Part shown: in pieces, positions 17,641 through 27,062 of the stretch
Numbering within the stretch: position 1 is the first letter of the stretch
Layout: each line of letters opens with the position of its first letter
Source: Erysipelotrichaceae bacterium NK3D112
GTDB lineage: Bacteria; Bacillota_I; Bacilli_A; Erysipelotrichales; Erysipelotrichaceae
DNA: 64,000 nt
Direction: 5' to 3'
Assembly: GCA_000701725.1 (NCBI GenBank)
Contig: JNJQ01000011.1
Location: 1-64,000 of the forward strand
The notes under the pieces: model-generated
Told to the model about the DNA's origin: nothing
Database searches by the model: none
Seen by the model: the letters and a program-made list of their open reading frames with translations, nothing else
Program-made: the position numbers and the translations under genes

Positions 17641-20364
17641 CTGTTTTTCAAACGGCACTGTCTTTACAAAATCGCGCATGGAATCAATGATTGAAAGATC
17701 CATACCAAGGAACGGCATTTCCATGATCCGGTTCAATGTGAGATGTCTGCTTTCCACATCTGAGATTGACATGTAATACAGCTGCGGAATCCGTTTCAGC
17801 ATTTCGTCGCGGATTAAAGCGTTTGCAGACAGATCACAGATGAATGAGTCACCGTCATACACCATCCGCACATTGTGTTCTGAATGAATCTCATAATCGT
17901 ATGAACCGCCGCCAAGGACCGTTTCATCGCATTGCGGAAGAATCACCTTTGCCTTGCATGCATAAGGAATCTCAAGATGCACATGGACGGTTCCGTTTTC
18001 TTCTGTCTTCCAAGCAATGGTATATTTTCCGGATGCCGATCTGTATTCACAGTTCACACTGCTGAAGTATCCGCTGATCAAAGGCTGAATCTGAACTTCC
18101 CGGAATCCGTCTTTCAACGGTCTGATACCGGCCAGTCCCGTATAAAGGAATTCACACACATTGCCATAGGCATAATGGTTCAGAGAGTTCATCCCGCTGC
18201 CGCTGAGTGAGCCGTCTGAAAGAATCGAATTCCACCGTTCCCAGATCGTTGTCGCACCGAGTTTGACTTCATTGAGCCAGCCGGGATATTCCTCATTGAG
18301 CAGGAAGTGAAGCGCCTCTCTTTCCATGCCGTTTTCAGCCAGAATCTGCACCAGATTGGGAGCGCCGGCGAAACCGCAGCGGATGCGGTATGCGTCTTTT
18401 TCAAATCTCTTTCTGAGTCCTTTGATGATCTCATCTTTGTTTCTGTAAATTCCAAAGCGCAATGCGAGCAGATATCCGGTCTGGGTATCCACGCATAATC
18501 TGCCGGTATTGGAGAAATACTCATTGAGAATATTCTCTTTCAGCTGTTCTCTGATTGTTCTCAGATCAGACTGGTCAATGCCAAGATCCTCTCCGTATGC
18601 GATGGTCTTTTTCAGGCTTTCACAGAAATACATCGAAGCCACATAATCATCATCAGTTCCTCCGCGCATGCTTTGTTCCGTGACCCCATCCAGAGCAAGC
18701 CAGTCGCCGAACTGCATATGGCCTTTGATCATATACTGATCGTTCACCATATGCTTCAGGCAATAGTCAATCCACATGCGCATCATGCGGTATCCGATTT
18801 CATAGAAATGCGCATTGGCATAATAACGTTTCAGCGCATCGCAGATAAACACCACCGCATCTCCCCAGATCTGACAGGAGCCTCCCAGAAACCCCTGCAT
18901 CGGGAAGTAGTTCGGAATGGCGCCGTCATGTTTCAGCTGATAATGATGCAGATGAAGGAGGAAGCGCTCATAGAAGGCACAGCAGTCCGCGTTGAAGCAT
19001 GCGGTCGGCGCGAACATCTGCGCATCCCCTGTCCAGCCAAGCCGCTCATCACGCTGCGGACAGTCGGTGGGAATCTCGACGAAGTTATCCATCTGTGAGT
19101 AGAAGGCGTTCTGATAGAGACGGTTTACCAGCGGATTGGAACATTCAAACGCTCCGGTCCGTTCCACATCTGACGCAATCTGCACTGCCACAAAATCAGC
19201 CGGATTGATCTCATTGATTCCGTTCACACGCACATAGCGGAAACCGTAATAGGTGAAATGGGGACGGACGGTATGTGCCGTATTGCCGGCTGTATATTCA
19301 AAGCGGGCTTTTGCGCTGCGGTAGTTCTCATTGCAGAAGCAGCCCTTCTGAAGCACTTCGCCATATTCAAGCAGGATTGTCTGCCCTTCTTTCAGTCTGC
19401 CGGCAAACTGCACAAAGCCGGCGATATTCTGACCGAAATCCAGAACGGTTTCATCAGCCTCAGTTCGGATCACTTCCGCCACATTGAATTCGCCGCACTG
19501 TCTGAGCGCAATTCCTTTTTTTGCGCATAACGGCCTGTCAATTTCAGTCACTGCGGCGGGATATACACCACCGGGAATTGCAGATTCATCAATCACTTCC
19601 CCGTCATAAATCGAGCTTTCACGGATCGCGGATGAGCGGTACTGCCAGTCTTTGCCGGTTGCGATGATGCGCTCATTTCCGTTTTCATCCGTCAGATGAA
19701 TTTCCGCAATCAGAAGGAAGCTATCGCCATAGACGTTATCCGTTCCGTCCAGACCGAACCTGCCTTTGTACCAGCCGTTGCCAAGCAGCACTTCGATCCG
19801 GTTAACGCCTTTGTGAATCTGACCGGTAATATCATAGGTCTGATATTCATATTCATCCTCATAATCCCAAAGACCCGGCGCAAGATAAGTGTCCGAGATC
19901 TTTTCCTGATTCAGATAAGCCTCATACAGGCCAAGTCCGCAGATATAGAGTCTTGCCGCAAGCGGCTTTTTTTCTGAAGTGAATTCATGGAAAAAAACCG
20001 GATGATTCGCGATATCTTCGGAAGTTGTGATCCACTCTGCCTGAAAGGTCTGACCCATCATGCCGGTTTCAAAGAAAGCATCCTCATCGCTGAAGACTGT
20101 TTTCTCTTCATTGATCAATGCTTTGACGCGCACATAATAGCGTGTGCATGCCTCACGTCTGAATTCCAGACCGGTTTCTGCGAGGGGATCCGCATCTGCG
20201 GAATAAACAATCTGCGTGAAGTCTTTGTCTGTGCTGACTTCCGCGGTGAATACCGCAGATACATCCTCACTCACTTCTTCCACATGGAATGTGAGTGCCG
20301 CTTTTTCAAAATCATAGCCGATCGGATTTCTGATTCCGTTGATACGCAAATGCCTGATTCTCAT
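17638..20364 (-). CDS. GH78 alpha-L-rhamnosidase, cytoplasmic
   Basis: The 908-residue enzyme releases terminal L-rhamnose from oligosaccharides or plant glycosides. The order is an N-terminal fibronectin-like domain (about 1-105), beta-sandwich domains (about 110-400; YLNQEKISDTYLAPGLWDYE, VLLGNGWYKGRFG), the alpha/alpha-barrel with the hallmark TDCPQRDERLGWTGDAQ (near 460) holding catalytic acids, and WERWNSILSDGS with the late Glu (near 720). A C-terminal sandwich and a roughly 90-residue tail follow. There is no signal peptide, so substrates must be imported, presumably by the ABC system upstream. It starts one base after the HAD-like gene behind AGGAGA. Confidence 0.93.
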   Translation of the reverse strand: MRIRHLRINGIRNPIGYDFEKAALTFHVEEVSEDVSAVFTAEVSTDKDFTQIVYSADADPLAETGLEFRREACTRYYVRVKALINEEKTVFSDEDAFFETGMMGQTFQAEWITTSEDIANHPVFFHEFTSEKKPLAARLYICGLGLYEAYLNQEKISDTYLAPGLWDYEDEYEYQTYDITGQIHKGVNRIEVLLGNGWYKGRFGLDGTDNVYGDSFLLIAEIHLTDENGNERIIATGKDWQYRSSAIRESSIYDGEVIDESAIPGGVYPAAVTEIDRPLCAKKGIALRQCGEFNVAEVIRTEADETVLDFGQNIAGFVQFAGRLKEGQTILLEYGEVLQKGCFCNENYRSAKARFEYTAGNTAHTVRPHFTYYGFRYVRVNGINEINPADFVAVQIASDVERTGAFECSNPLVNRLYQNAFYSQMDNFVEIPTDCPQRDERLGWTGDAQMFAPTACFNADCCAFYERFLLHLHHYQLKHDGAIPNYFPMQGFLGGSCQIWGDAVVFICDALKRYYANAHFYEIGYRMMRMWIDYCLKHMVNDQYMIKGHMQFGDWLALDGVTEQSMRGGTDDDYVASMYFCESLKKTIAYGEDLGIDQSDLRTIREQLKENILNEYFSNTGRLCVDTQTGYLLALRFGIYRNKDEIIKGLRKRFEKDAYRIRCGFAGAPNLVQILAENGMEREALHFLLNEEYPGWLNEVKLGATTIWERWNSILSDGSLSGSGMNSLNHYAYGNVCEFLYTGLAGIRPLKDGFREVQIQPLISGYFSSVNCEYRSASGKYTIAWKTEENGTVHVHLEIPYACKAKVILPQCDETVLGGGSYDYEIHSEHNVRMVYDGDSFICDLSANALIRDEMLKRIPQLYYMSISDVESRHLTLNRIMEMPFLGMDLSIIDSMRDFVKTVPFEKQ

Positions 20365-20365
20365 A

Positions 20366-21010
20366 TCATTCTCCTTCTGCTTTGCGGATCAGGATTCCCG
20401 CATTCTGATTCCGGAAATCTCTGATGTGATAATCACTGTAAAATGAAGCTTCACTCTGACCGACCGCCACACACCTCAGATCTGCTGCGCGCACCATAGC
20501 CGCGGCTGCGGATGAGCTGACAAAAGCAACACATTCCTGCTTCTGCAGATCCAGTGCGTCAGCTGCTTTGACAAATGCGTCCGTCTGCGGTTCATCGCAG
20601 GATGGAAGGATGCGGTCAAACAATGATGCGATGTGAAGAGATTCCATGACCGTGTATGCGCAGTCCTCATAAACAAGCAGAGCTGTGATATATCCGTCTT
20701 CTCTGGCCTGGCGGATAAATTCACGGATTCCCGAAGTCAGCGCATTCGTGCTGATCTCTGCGAGAGCTTCCTTAAAATACTGATCTTTCCGTTTGCAAAG
20801 GTCTTTGAGTTCGCGCTCTGAGCAGGAAACATTGCCGATATCCAATAACAGCCCAAGGGCTCTTTCAGAAGGCATGGCTTTCACCAGCTCATAATCATTC
20901 GCGTCCAGTCTGCAGCCCTTCTCTTCGCAGATGCGTTCGAATGCTGAGAAGCGGAAACCGCTGATATCCGCAATCACGCCGTCAAACTGAAAGATCAATC
21001 CTTTAATCAT
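20366..21010 (-). CDS. HAD-superfamily protein of the beta-phosphoglucomutase type, catalytic motifs degenerate
   Basis: The 214-residue product aligns end to end with beta-phosphoglucomutase-like HADs (MIKGLIFQFDGVIAD, SAFERICEEKG). All four catalytic motifs look lost. The nucleophile Asp of FDxDG is Gln (FQFDG, codon CAG). Motif II has ALLVYED where Ser or Thr is expected. The motif III Lys is replaced (CDEPQTD for SKPAPD). The acidic motif IV LEDS is FVSSS. It sits one base ahead of the GH78 gene and behind the ABC genes. It is therefore more likely a binding or regulatory protein than a phosphatase or mutase. Confidence 0.82.
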   Translation of the reverse strand: MIKGLIFQFDGVIADISGFRFSAFERICEEKGCRLDANDYELVKAMPSERALGLLLDIGNVSCSERELKDLCKRKDQYFKEALAEISTNALTSGIREFIRQAREDGYITALLVYEDCAYTVMESLHIASLFDRILPSCDEPQTDAFVKAADALDLQKQECVAFVSSSAAAAMVRAADLRCVAVGQSEASFYSDYHIRDFRNQNAGILIRKAEGE

Positions 21011-21030
21011 ATGGTCAATACTCCGGTTTC

Positions 21031-21051
21031 TAAAAAACCTGCGTCCGCAGG
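21031..21051 (-). terminator. Short terminator between the ABC genes and the HAD-like gene
   Basis: On the minus strand CCTGC-GGAC-GCAGG is followed by TTTTTT. The stem is only five to six pairs, so read-through into the HAD and GH78 genes is likely. Confidence 0.5.
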
Positions 21052-21067
21052 AGTCAGAAAGGATGGT

Positions 21068-21101
21068 CTCAGAATCTCCTGATTATGCAGGAGATTCTGA
21101 G
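21068..21101 (-). other. Strong 14-bp hairpin at the 3' end of the ABC operon
   Basis: CTCAGAATCTCCTG (21068-21081) and CAGGAGATTCTGAG (21088-21101) pair perfectly around a six-base loop, 12 bases after the permease stop. No T-run follows directly. It may stabilise the upstream mRNA or act together with the short terminator at 21031-21051. Confidence 0.6.
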
Positions 21102-21112
21102 CTGAAGTTCAT

Positions 21113-22072
21113 TCAATGCGTCTTTCTGAACAGGCTGAGAATTCTCTGTTCGTTGTTCAGATAAATCAGGAAGCCGACCAGCAGAAGCGCTGATACGACC
21201 TGCTGTACGGAGCTGTTGACCATGAGTCTGACATAGGTCAGAGAAATGAATGCCATGGATACAGCGCCAAGAAGATATCCGAGTTTGTCATTGGAGAATC
21301 TGCCGATATATCCGCCGATGAACATTGGCAGGAAAGCGGTGAACATGATGCCGATGGAACCGAAGTTGAGCGACATCTGAATACTGCCGGTGGTGGTTGC
21401 GGAGATGAAACCCTGCGCACCCATGAGCAGTCCCGCCGCACCATAGCAGATCAGTGCATTCTTCTTTTCTTTGATTCCGGTATTGACCGCCACCCTCTGG
21501 CCGGAAAGCAATGCCTTGTAATCGTAGCCGAAGGTGGTCTGATCAAACAGGATCACCATGAAGATCAATGCGCAGACAATGATGATCAGATAGCTTGGAA
21601 TTGTGCCGAAGCCAAGCAGCTCCTTGTTGTTGATGAAGGAGATGCCGTGGCCGTCCGTGATGGAGTATGCGAGGCCTTCATAGAAGAGCGCCACGCCCAG
21701 AGAGATGATCATCGGCGGCAGTTTCAATGTGATATAAACGAAACCGCTGAGCAGACCGAGAAGCAGTCCGAAGAGCAGGGAAAGAGCCAGCATGGGCACC
21801 GGTCCCAGTCCGTATTTCAATGTGATTGTGGAACTGAGCACCGATGACAATAACGCGATGGAGCCGACCGAGAAATCGAACCTGCCTGAATTCAGATTGA
21901 TCGAAAGTGCGTATGTGACCAGGATGACGTTCGCCACCGCTCTGATCAGTGTCAGAACATGCAGGGAACTTTCAAACATTGCCACGCCCTTTGCCATGCA
22001 GATCAGATTTGTGATGACACACACCAGCAGCGGGATGGCCGCCGTGCATGCCAGTCTCTTTCCTTTGCTCAT
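21113..22072 (-). CDS. ABC sugar importer permease (BPD_transp_2 family)
   Basis: Membrane permease of 319 residues with eight to ten hydrophobic segments and the ribose-type permease signature region (LNSGRFDFSVGSIALLSSVLSS near 60-80, ALLSGQRVAVNTGIKEKKNALICYG near 195). It pairs with the permease at 23352 to form the channel for the lipoprotein and ATPase of the same operon. The order ATPase, permease, binding protein, permease is kept on one strand with short gaps. Substrate is inferred from the neighbouring rhamnosidase to be rhamnose or a rhamnoside. Confidence 0.88.
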   Translation of the reverse strand: MSKGKRLACTAAIPLLVCVITNLICMAKGVAMFESSLHVLTLIRAVANVILVTYALSINLNSGRFDFSVGSIALLSSVLSSTITLKYGLGPVPMLALSLLFGLLLGLLSGFVYITLKLPPMIISLGVALFYEGLAYSITDGHGISFINNKELLGFGTIPSYLIIIVCALIFMVILFDQTTFGYDYKALLSGQRVAVNTGIKEKKNALICYGAAGLLMGAQGFISATTTGSIQMSLNFGSIGIMFTAFLPMFIGGYIGRFSNDKLGYLLGAVSMAFISLTYVRLMVNSSVQQVVSALLLVGFLIYLNNEQRILSLFRKTH

Positions 22073-22103
22073 ATGATTACCCCCGCTTCAATTGCATGAA
22101 GCC

Positions 22104-23330
22104 TTATTTCTTTAAATTCTGGATTTCTTCGAAACTGTATGCGGATACGAACTTCGCGAAGTCATCATAAGATGCGCCGAAGAGTGTATCGAGCATTGCT
22201 CTGGTGTAAGCGGGATCCTCTGTGGAGGAGTCAACCGCATAGAATTTTTCCGCTTCTTCCGCACTTGTGGCAACCCAATAGCCCTGGCTCAGCGCAAGCG
22301 CTTCACCGTTTGCGGTTCTGATCGGCTTGCCCTGGACAGCGGAGAGAGTGGCCATGAAGATCGGGCCGATGGATGCGGAATATTTGCCTGCCAGATAGTT
22401 CAGGACACCGGACTTCATGGCTGCCACGGCATCAGCTGTATAGGAGTCAACTGTTGCCAGCTGCTGTGATTCCTGCTTGAAGGCTGCGAATGTGTCAAGA
22501 CCGCTGCCGACTGTGAGCAGAACCTCAACATTGGGATTGTTCGCTGCTTCGGCGAGTTTGCCGAACCATGCGTCATCGAAGTCATAGCCGCCGATGTAGC
22601 TGACAACTTCTACAGAGCCGATCTTTGCCGGTTCAAGCTGACAGTTCATTTCATAGATCTTGCCGATCATGGAGCCAAAGTCGCTTGCGCCGTTATATGT
22701 GCCGCCGCCTGCTTCACACATGGCGACTAACATGCCTGCTGTTCTGTAGATGTGCATGTCTGTGTAGTAAGGAGTTGCGCCGCCGAAGATCGCGAACTTT
22801 GTCTTGCCCTGGTCAAGATAGAACTTGGCCATGTCATAGCCTGCCTGGAATTCTGTTGCAAGATCCGGTCCGATTGCGCCGACATAGTATTCGTTGTCCT
22901 TGAATTCGGCATATTCCTCATCGGAGAGTGTTCCGGTTGCGACTGCGTAGTAAACCTTGTTTTCCGCGCACTTGCGGATCTGGGCGGGACGGTCGCTGGA
23001 AGCGAATGAGATGATTGCCTTGCAGTTGTTGGCGATGAAGTTGTCGATTGCGCTTGCCTCGGCAGCCGCATCGGTCAGTTCATCGGAGTACATGAATGTG
23101 ACATTGTACTGTTTTGCAATGTAGTTTTCGTAGTAGGAACGGAATGCGAGAGCTTCCGCACCTGTCGCATCTGCCACAAGAACACCGATCTTGACATTCT
23201 TGGAATCATCGATGCCGCCTTCGGATGCGGAATCGCCGCCTGAGGATGAGCCGCCGCCGGAGCAGGCAGCCAGTGTGAATGTGAGTACAAACGAGAGTGC
23301 CAGAACTAAGATTTTTCTGAATGATTTCAT
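22104..23330 (-). CDS. Sugar-type ABC substrate-binding lipoprotein (DUF3798-like)
   Basis: Exported solute receptor of 408 residues. The signal peptide ends in a lipobox (FTLAAC, Cys-23), followed by a Ser/Gly-rich linker. The mature part has the periplasmic-binding-protein fold (VKIGVLVADATGAEA, AIDNFIANNCKAIISFASSD, GGYDFDDAWFGKLAEAANN). It resembles the DUF3798 group rather than classical RbsB. It lies between the two permease genes. By context it should bind an L-rhamnose-containing ligand, but the ligand has not been shown for this group as far as I know. Confidence 0.85.
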   Translation of the reverse strand: MKSFRKILVLALSFVLTFTLAACSGGGSSSGGDSASEGGIDDSKNVKIGVLVADATGAEALAFRSYYENYIAKQYNVTFMYSDELTDAAAEASAIDNFIANNCKAIISFASSDRPAQIRKCAENKVYYAVATGTLSDEEYAEFKDNEYYVGAIGPDLATEFQAGYDMAKFYLDQGKTKFAIFGGATPYYTDMHIYRTAGMLVAMCEAGGGTYNGASDFGSMIGKIYEMNCQLEPAKIGSVEVVSYIGGYDFDDAWFGKLAEAANNPNVEVLLTVGSGLDTFAAFKQESQQLATVDSYTADAVAAMKSGVLNYLAGKYSASIGPIFMATLSAVQGKPIRTANGEALALSQGYWVATSAEEAEKFYAVDSSTEDPAYTRAMLDTLFGASYDDFAKFVSAYSFEEIQNLKK

Positions 23331-23351
23331 GTTTTCCTCCCTCCTTAGTTT

Positions 23352-24329
23352 TTATCTGGGTAATATTGTCTTCCTGCCGTCATTCATGGAAATGAAGACC
23401 ACGAGCAGGAATATCACTGCTTTGACCATCTGGGAAATGCCTGAGTTCAGATTCATCATCAGCATGATCTGGCTTAACAGTGTCATGGACAGTGCGCCGA
23501 TCGATGCCGAATAGATTCTGGAACGGGCGCCGCCGGATACGGGCATTCCGCCGAATACGATGGAGATGATGACATCCATACCGACGCTGCTGGCCGTGTT
23601 GCGGGACAGGGTCGGTGCATAGGTGATGGTTAAGAATGCCCCTAGACCAACCCCAAGGCCTGCCAGTGCGAAGGCACAGATGGCAAGTTTTGAATTGTTC
23701 AGTCCGCTGAGCGCTGCGCATACCGGATTGCCGCCCATGAATTTTTCCTGTCTGCCCAGTTTGAGAAAACTGAAAGCGAAGACACAGACCGCAAGGTATG
23801 CAAGCAATACAATCAGCTTGAAGCCGATCGTGTTGATTGACGATACAGCTTCAGCCGGAACCTGGATGATATCACCGGTGCCGTTGGTCCCGATCAGCAT
23901 CAATACCGCCGCATTGAGCAGTGAGAGCATTGCGATCGTTGTGACAAAGACCGGTAGGTTGAATACAGAAGCCAGAACCGAACAGGTTAACGAGATGATG
24001 ACTGCCGAAGCGATACATGCGCCAAGCATCATCACAAGGCTTTCCGTTCTGCCGTATACCATGGCTCCGATCAGGGCACTGACACACATGTTGGCGCCAA
24101 GGGAGATATCGAAGGAGCCCAGTGTGTAGATAAAGATCGCGCCGGTTGCCACGACAATGACAATCACCGACTGATTTAGAATGTTCTTGAGACTGTAGGG
24201 AATGTTGATGTCCTGAACAATGGCGAAGGCCATGAACAGGGCAAACAGAATGACAAGGCCGGCCGCCGGTGCGAAGCTGAACAGCATTCTGCGCAGTTTT
24301 TCCCGTTTCAGGATTTTTTCGTTATCCAT
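23352..24329 (-). CDS. ABC sugar importer permease (BPD_transp_2 family), second subunit
   Basis: Membrane protein of 325 residues with the ribose-type permease pattern (YTLGSFDISLGANMCVSALIGAM near 65, FLKLGRQEKFMGGNPVCAALSGLNNSKLAICAF near 190, and IVFGGMPVSGGARSRIYSASIGAL near 260). It is longer than the partner permease and distinct from it, so the importer is probably a heterodimeric channel. It starts 12 bases behind the ATPase gene with GGAG ahead of the ATG. Confidence 0.88.
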   Translation of the reverse strand: MDNEKILKREKLRRMLFSFAPAAGLVILFALFMAFAIVQDINIPYSLKNILNQSVIVIVVATGAIFIYTLGSFDISLGANMCVSALIGAMVYGRTESLVMMLGACIASAVIISLTCSVLASVFNLPVFVTTIAMLSLLNAAVLMLIGTNGTGDIIQVPAEAVSSINTIGFKLIVLLAYLAVCVFAFSFLKLGRQEKFMGGNPVCAALSGLNNSKLAICAFALAGLGVGLGAFLTITYAPTLSRNTASSVGMDVIISIVFGGMPVSGGARSRIYSASIGALSMTLLSQIMLMMNLNSGISQMVKAVIFLLVVFISMNDGRKTILPR

Positions 24330-24341
24330 AAGATCCGCTCC

Positions 24342-25832
24342 TTAAATCATGTATTGAATCACATCCGCTTCAGAAAGCTCCTTTGAGCGGAACAGTTCTT
24401 TTTTCAAAGCGCCGTCTTTCATGACCAGAATGCGGTCGCTCATGCCGATCAGCTCTGCCATTTCCTCTGAGATCAGAAGAATGGATTTTCCTTCCTGACG
24501 CATCCTGTACATCAACTGATACATCGCCTGTTTGACGCCGATATCAACGCCGCGGGTCGGACAGTCAAGGATCAGGATTTCGCTTTCCCTTCCCAGCCAT
24601 TTGCCGAAGGCGACTTTCTGCTTGTTGCCGCCGGACAGTGCCGACACATACTGATCAGCGCCGGTGCATTTGATGCTTAAGCCGTCAATCTGCTTCTGCA
24701 CATATTTCTTTTCATTGCCCGGCAGGATCAGGAAGCCTGATACGGCAAACTTGTCCAGACCGGCAATGGCGATGTTGTCTTTGATGCTTGCCTCGGTATT
24801 GAGCGATTCCGTATCACGGTCCTTGGCAACATATCCCATCTGCATCTTCATCGCTTCCGCGATGGTATTGACCTTTTTGCCATGCACACTGAATTCGCCG
24901 CTTTCGCATTTCTCCGCCGCGAAGAGCACCTTGCCGAGTGTATGCATGCCGCAATGAGAGAGTCCGCCGATTCCCAGGATCTCGCCTTTGTGAAGTTCGA
25001 AGGAGAAATGATCGAGCTGGTTGGTATGGCAGAGGTTCTCCGCTTTGAGCACAACCTCCTCACCCGCCGGATCGCCATAGTCATCACGGTAATAGCTGCC
25101 GGAGAGCTCACGGCCGATCATTGAGGTCTTGATCGCGTCCTCATCGAATTCCGCCTTGTTAAAGGTTGTGATGATGGAGCCATCGCGCAATACGGTCAGC
25201 CGGTCGCAGACATGCATGATCTCATCGAGGTCATGGGAGATGAAGATGACCGTACCGTTTTCCTTTTTCATCTTTTCCATGATGGCGTAGATGATGTCTC
25301 TGCCCTTCTGGGAAAGAGCAGTTGTGGTTTCATCAACAACCAGAACTTTCGGATTGTTTGCCATGACCTTGGCAATTTCGATCAGTTTGCGGTCCTGGAA
25401 ATCAAGCATCGCGGTCACCTGTGAAGCGCTGATATGATCCGCGCCGATCTGATTGAGCGCTGTCTGCGCCTCATTGATCATCCGCTTCCGGTCCACAAAC
25501 GGTCCCTTTTTAAACCGCTGCGATTCAGAGAGGAAGATGTTTTCGGCAACGCTGACACCGGGAACCGTTCCGTTTTCCTGCACGATCATGCCGACGCCTT
25601 TTTTCAGGGCGTCATTCATGCTGGAAGGATTCCAGGGGTTTCCCATAAACAGCATTTCACCGCTGTCGCATTTCTGCATGCCTGCGTAAATCGAAGTCGC
25701 GGTTGACTTGCCTGAACCGTTTTCCCCGATGAGTCCGAGGATCTCTCCCTCATAAGCTTCAAAGGAAACATTGTTCAGAGCGATGGTGGAACCGAACCGT
25801 TTGTTCATGTTTCTGATTTCTACTGTTTTCAT
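24342..25832 (-). CDS. Sugar ABC importer ATPase with two nucleotide-binding domains
   Basis: The 496-residue RbsA/MglA-like protein powers the importer. The first domain has Walker A GENGSGKST (near 37) and Walker B VLVVDETTTAL (near 160), but its signature motif is unusual (LDFQDRKLIEIAKV). The second domain has a degenerate P-loop (GGLSHCGMHTLGKVL, near 287), a good signature LSGGNKQKVAFGKWL (near 400) and ILILDCPTRGVD. Loss of one P-loop is usual in this family. It is first in the ABC operon and diverges from an AraC gene. Confidence 0.92.
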   Translation of the reverse strand: MKTVEIRNMNKRFGSTIALNNVSFEAYEGEILGLIGENGSGKSTATSIYAGMQKCDSGEMLFMGNPWNPSSMNDALKKGVGMIVQENGTVPGVSVAENIFLSESQRFKKGPFVDRKRMINEAQTALNQIGADHISASQVTAMLDFQDRKLIEIAKVMANNPKVLVVDETTTALSQKGRDIIYAIMEKMKKENGTVIFISHDLDEIMHVCDRLTVLRDGSIITTFNKAEFDEDAIKTSMIGRELSGSYYRDDYGDPAGEEVVLKAENLCHTNQLDHFSFELHKGEILGIGGLSHCGMHTLGKVLFAAEKCESGEFSVHGKKVNTIAEAMKMQMGYVAKDRDTESLNTEASIKDNIAIAGLDKFAVSGFLILPGNEKKYVQKQIDGLSIKCTGADQYVSALSGGNKQKVAFGKWLGRESEILILDCPTRGVDIGVKQAMYQLMYRMRQEGKSILLISEEMAELIGMSDRILVMKDGALKKELFRSKELSEADVIQYMI

Positions 25833-25881
25833 ATTTATTCTCTGTTTCAGCTGCCGCTGTCTGATTACATTTTTATATTAG

Positions 25882-25926
25882 CGAATTGCAAACAAATAAA
25901 ATATTGTCAATCGTAACCGCTTTCAT
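25882..25926. promoter_or_regulatory. Divergent ABC/AraC control region with cre-like box and CGAATTGCAAA element
   Basis: CGAATTGCAAA (25882-25892) and AACCGCTTTCAT (25915-25926) lie between the two start codons. Read on the minus strand the second is ATGAAAGCGGTTAC, close to the cre consensus WTGNAANCGNWNNC. Both elements also occur at 4297-4345 ahead of uxuA. TTGACA lies on the minus strand between them, and TATAAT lies on the plus strand ahead of the AraC gene. Confidence 0.5.
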
Positions 25927-25996
25927 AGATATTTTTTGATTATTTTATTAAATTTCATCTATTTAACTGATATAATTTGATCAAAGAGGTGAAAAT

Positions 25997-27052
25997 ATGA
26001 ATCAGATTGAACTGCTTCAGAATCTTCACAGCCTGAATGAGAACGAATTGTTTTACAAACGGTATCAGGATGAGAAAAAACATCCGGATACTTTTCCCGC
26101 ATATCTCGCATCACTGGATATGAATGAAATACTGGAACATCATTATGTGATTCCCGAAATCATGGAAACAATGCCGCCGAGCATGAAAGATGAATACTTC
26201 TATTCAGATTCCGAGCTGGGCATTCTTCTGCAGAAACACAATTGTTATTCTCCGGAATTCACCCACTTCCATACCTACTTCGAAGCGCTGTATGTGTTTG
26301 AGGGCATCTGCCGCCATACTGCCGATGGCAAAACGAGAATTCTGCGTATGGGTGATCTTTGTATCATTCCGCCCGGAGTTTCCCACGCCGTCGATGTGCA
26401 GGATTCAAGCATTGTGATCAATGTCATTCTGTCCACCGAAGTCATTGAAAATGTGTTCAAGAATCCGGCCTATTACAAACAGAATCCGCTTTCGGAGTTC
26501 TTCTTAAAAAACCTGCGGGGCTCCAGCGATCATACGTTTCTTTCCGTGCATACGGGCAACGATCAGGAGCTGAAAGACCTGATGATCCAGATGATGCTCG
26601 AAAGCATCAACAAATATCAGGAATACGATGCCATCCTGTATTCGCTGTTTGCCGTCTTTTTTGCCAAGCTGCTCAGGTTTTATGAGAATACGATCGAAAT
26701 CTCATCCAGCCGTTTTTCCGATTCCCGCAAAGCCTATGACATCAGCGCTTATATTGAGGAACATCACAACAGTGTGACCCTCAACAGCCTCGCCGCTCAT
26801 TTCGGCTACACACCCGAATACACCTCCAGACTGATCCGCAAGATTACCGGCAGCTCGTTCATGGAGCTGCTCAGCGAAAGCAGAATGAAACATGCGATCG
26901 CCCTGCTGAAATCAACCAGCCTGCCGGTATCGAATGTCGCCAATGCGGTCGGCTACGAAAGCACCGAAAACTTCATCCGTGTTTTCAAGAAGAGATATTC
27001 AATGACCCCTTCCGCCTACCGGCGCACCGCAAACAAAAACATGATTTTATAG
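25997..27052 (+). CDS. AraC-family regulator, likely of the ABC/rhamnosidase operon
   Basis: The 351-residue protein has an N-terminal extension of about 75 residues, then a cupin sensor (THFHTYFEALYVFEGICRHTADG, IIPPGVSHAVDVQ) and a C-terminal AraC DNA-binding domain (VTLNSLAAHFGYTPEYTSRLIRKITG, VSNVANAVGYESTENFIRVFKKRYSMTPSAYR). It diverges from the importer ATPase gene and shares a 160-base control region with it. The ribosome site AGAGGTG and a TATAAT box precede the ATG. The ligand is presumably a sugar released from rhamnosides. A DUF5714 gene follows ten bases after the stop. Confidence 0.88.
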   Translation: MNQIELLQNLHSLNENELFYKRYQDEKKHPDTFPAYLASLDMNEILEHHYVIPEIMETMPPSMKDEYFYSDSELGILLQKHNCYSPEFTHFHTYFEALYVFEGICRHTADGKTRILRMGDLCIIPPGVSHAVDVQDSSIVINVILSTEVIENVFKNPAYYKQNPLSEFFLKNLRGSSDHTFLSVHTGNDQELKDLMIQMMLESINKYQEYDAILYSLFAVFFAKLLRFYENTIEISSSRFSDSRKAYDISAYIEEHHNSVTLNSLAAHFGYTPEYTSRLIRKITGSSFMELLSESRMKHAIALLKSTSLPVSNVANAVGYESTENFIRVFKKRYSMTPSAYRRTANKNMIL

Positions 27053-27062
27053 GAGCAACTGT

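Noticed and set aside
21068-21101. The 14-bp hairpin as a classical terminator
   Set aside because: No T-run follows it. The shorter hairpin at 21031-21051 has one, so the long hairpin is listed as a structure of unknown role.
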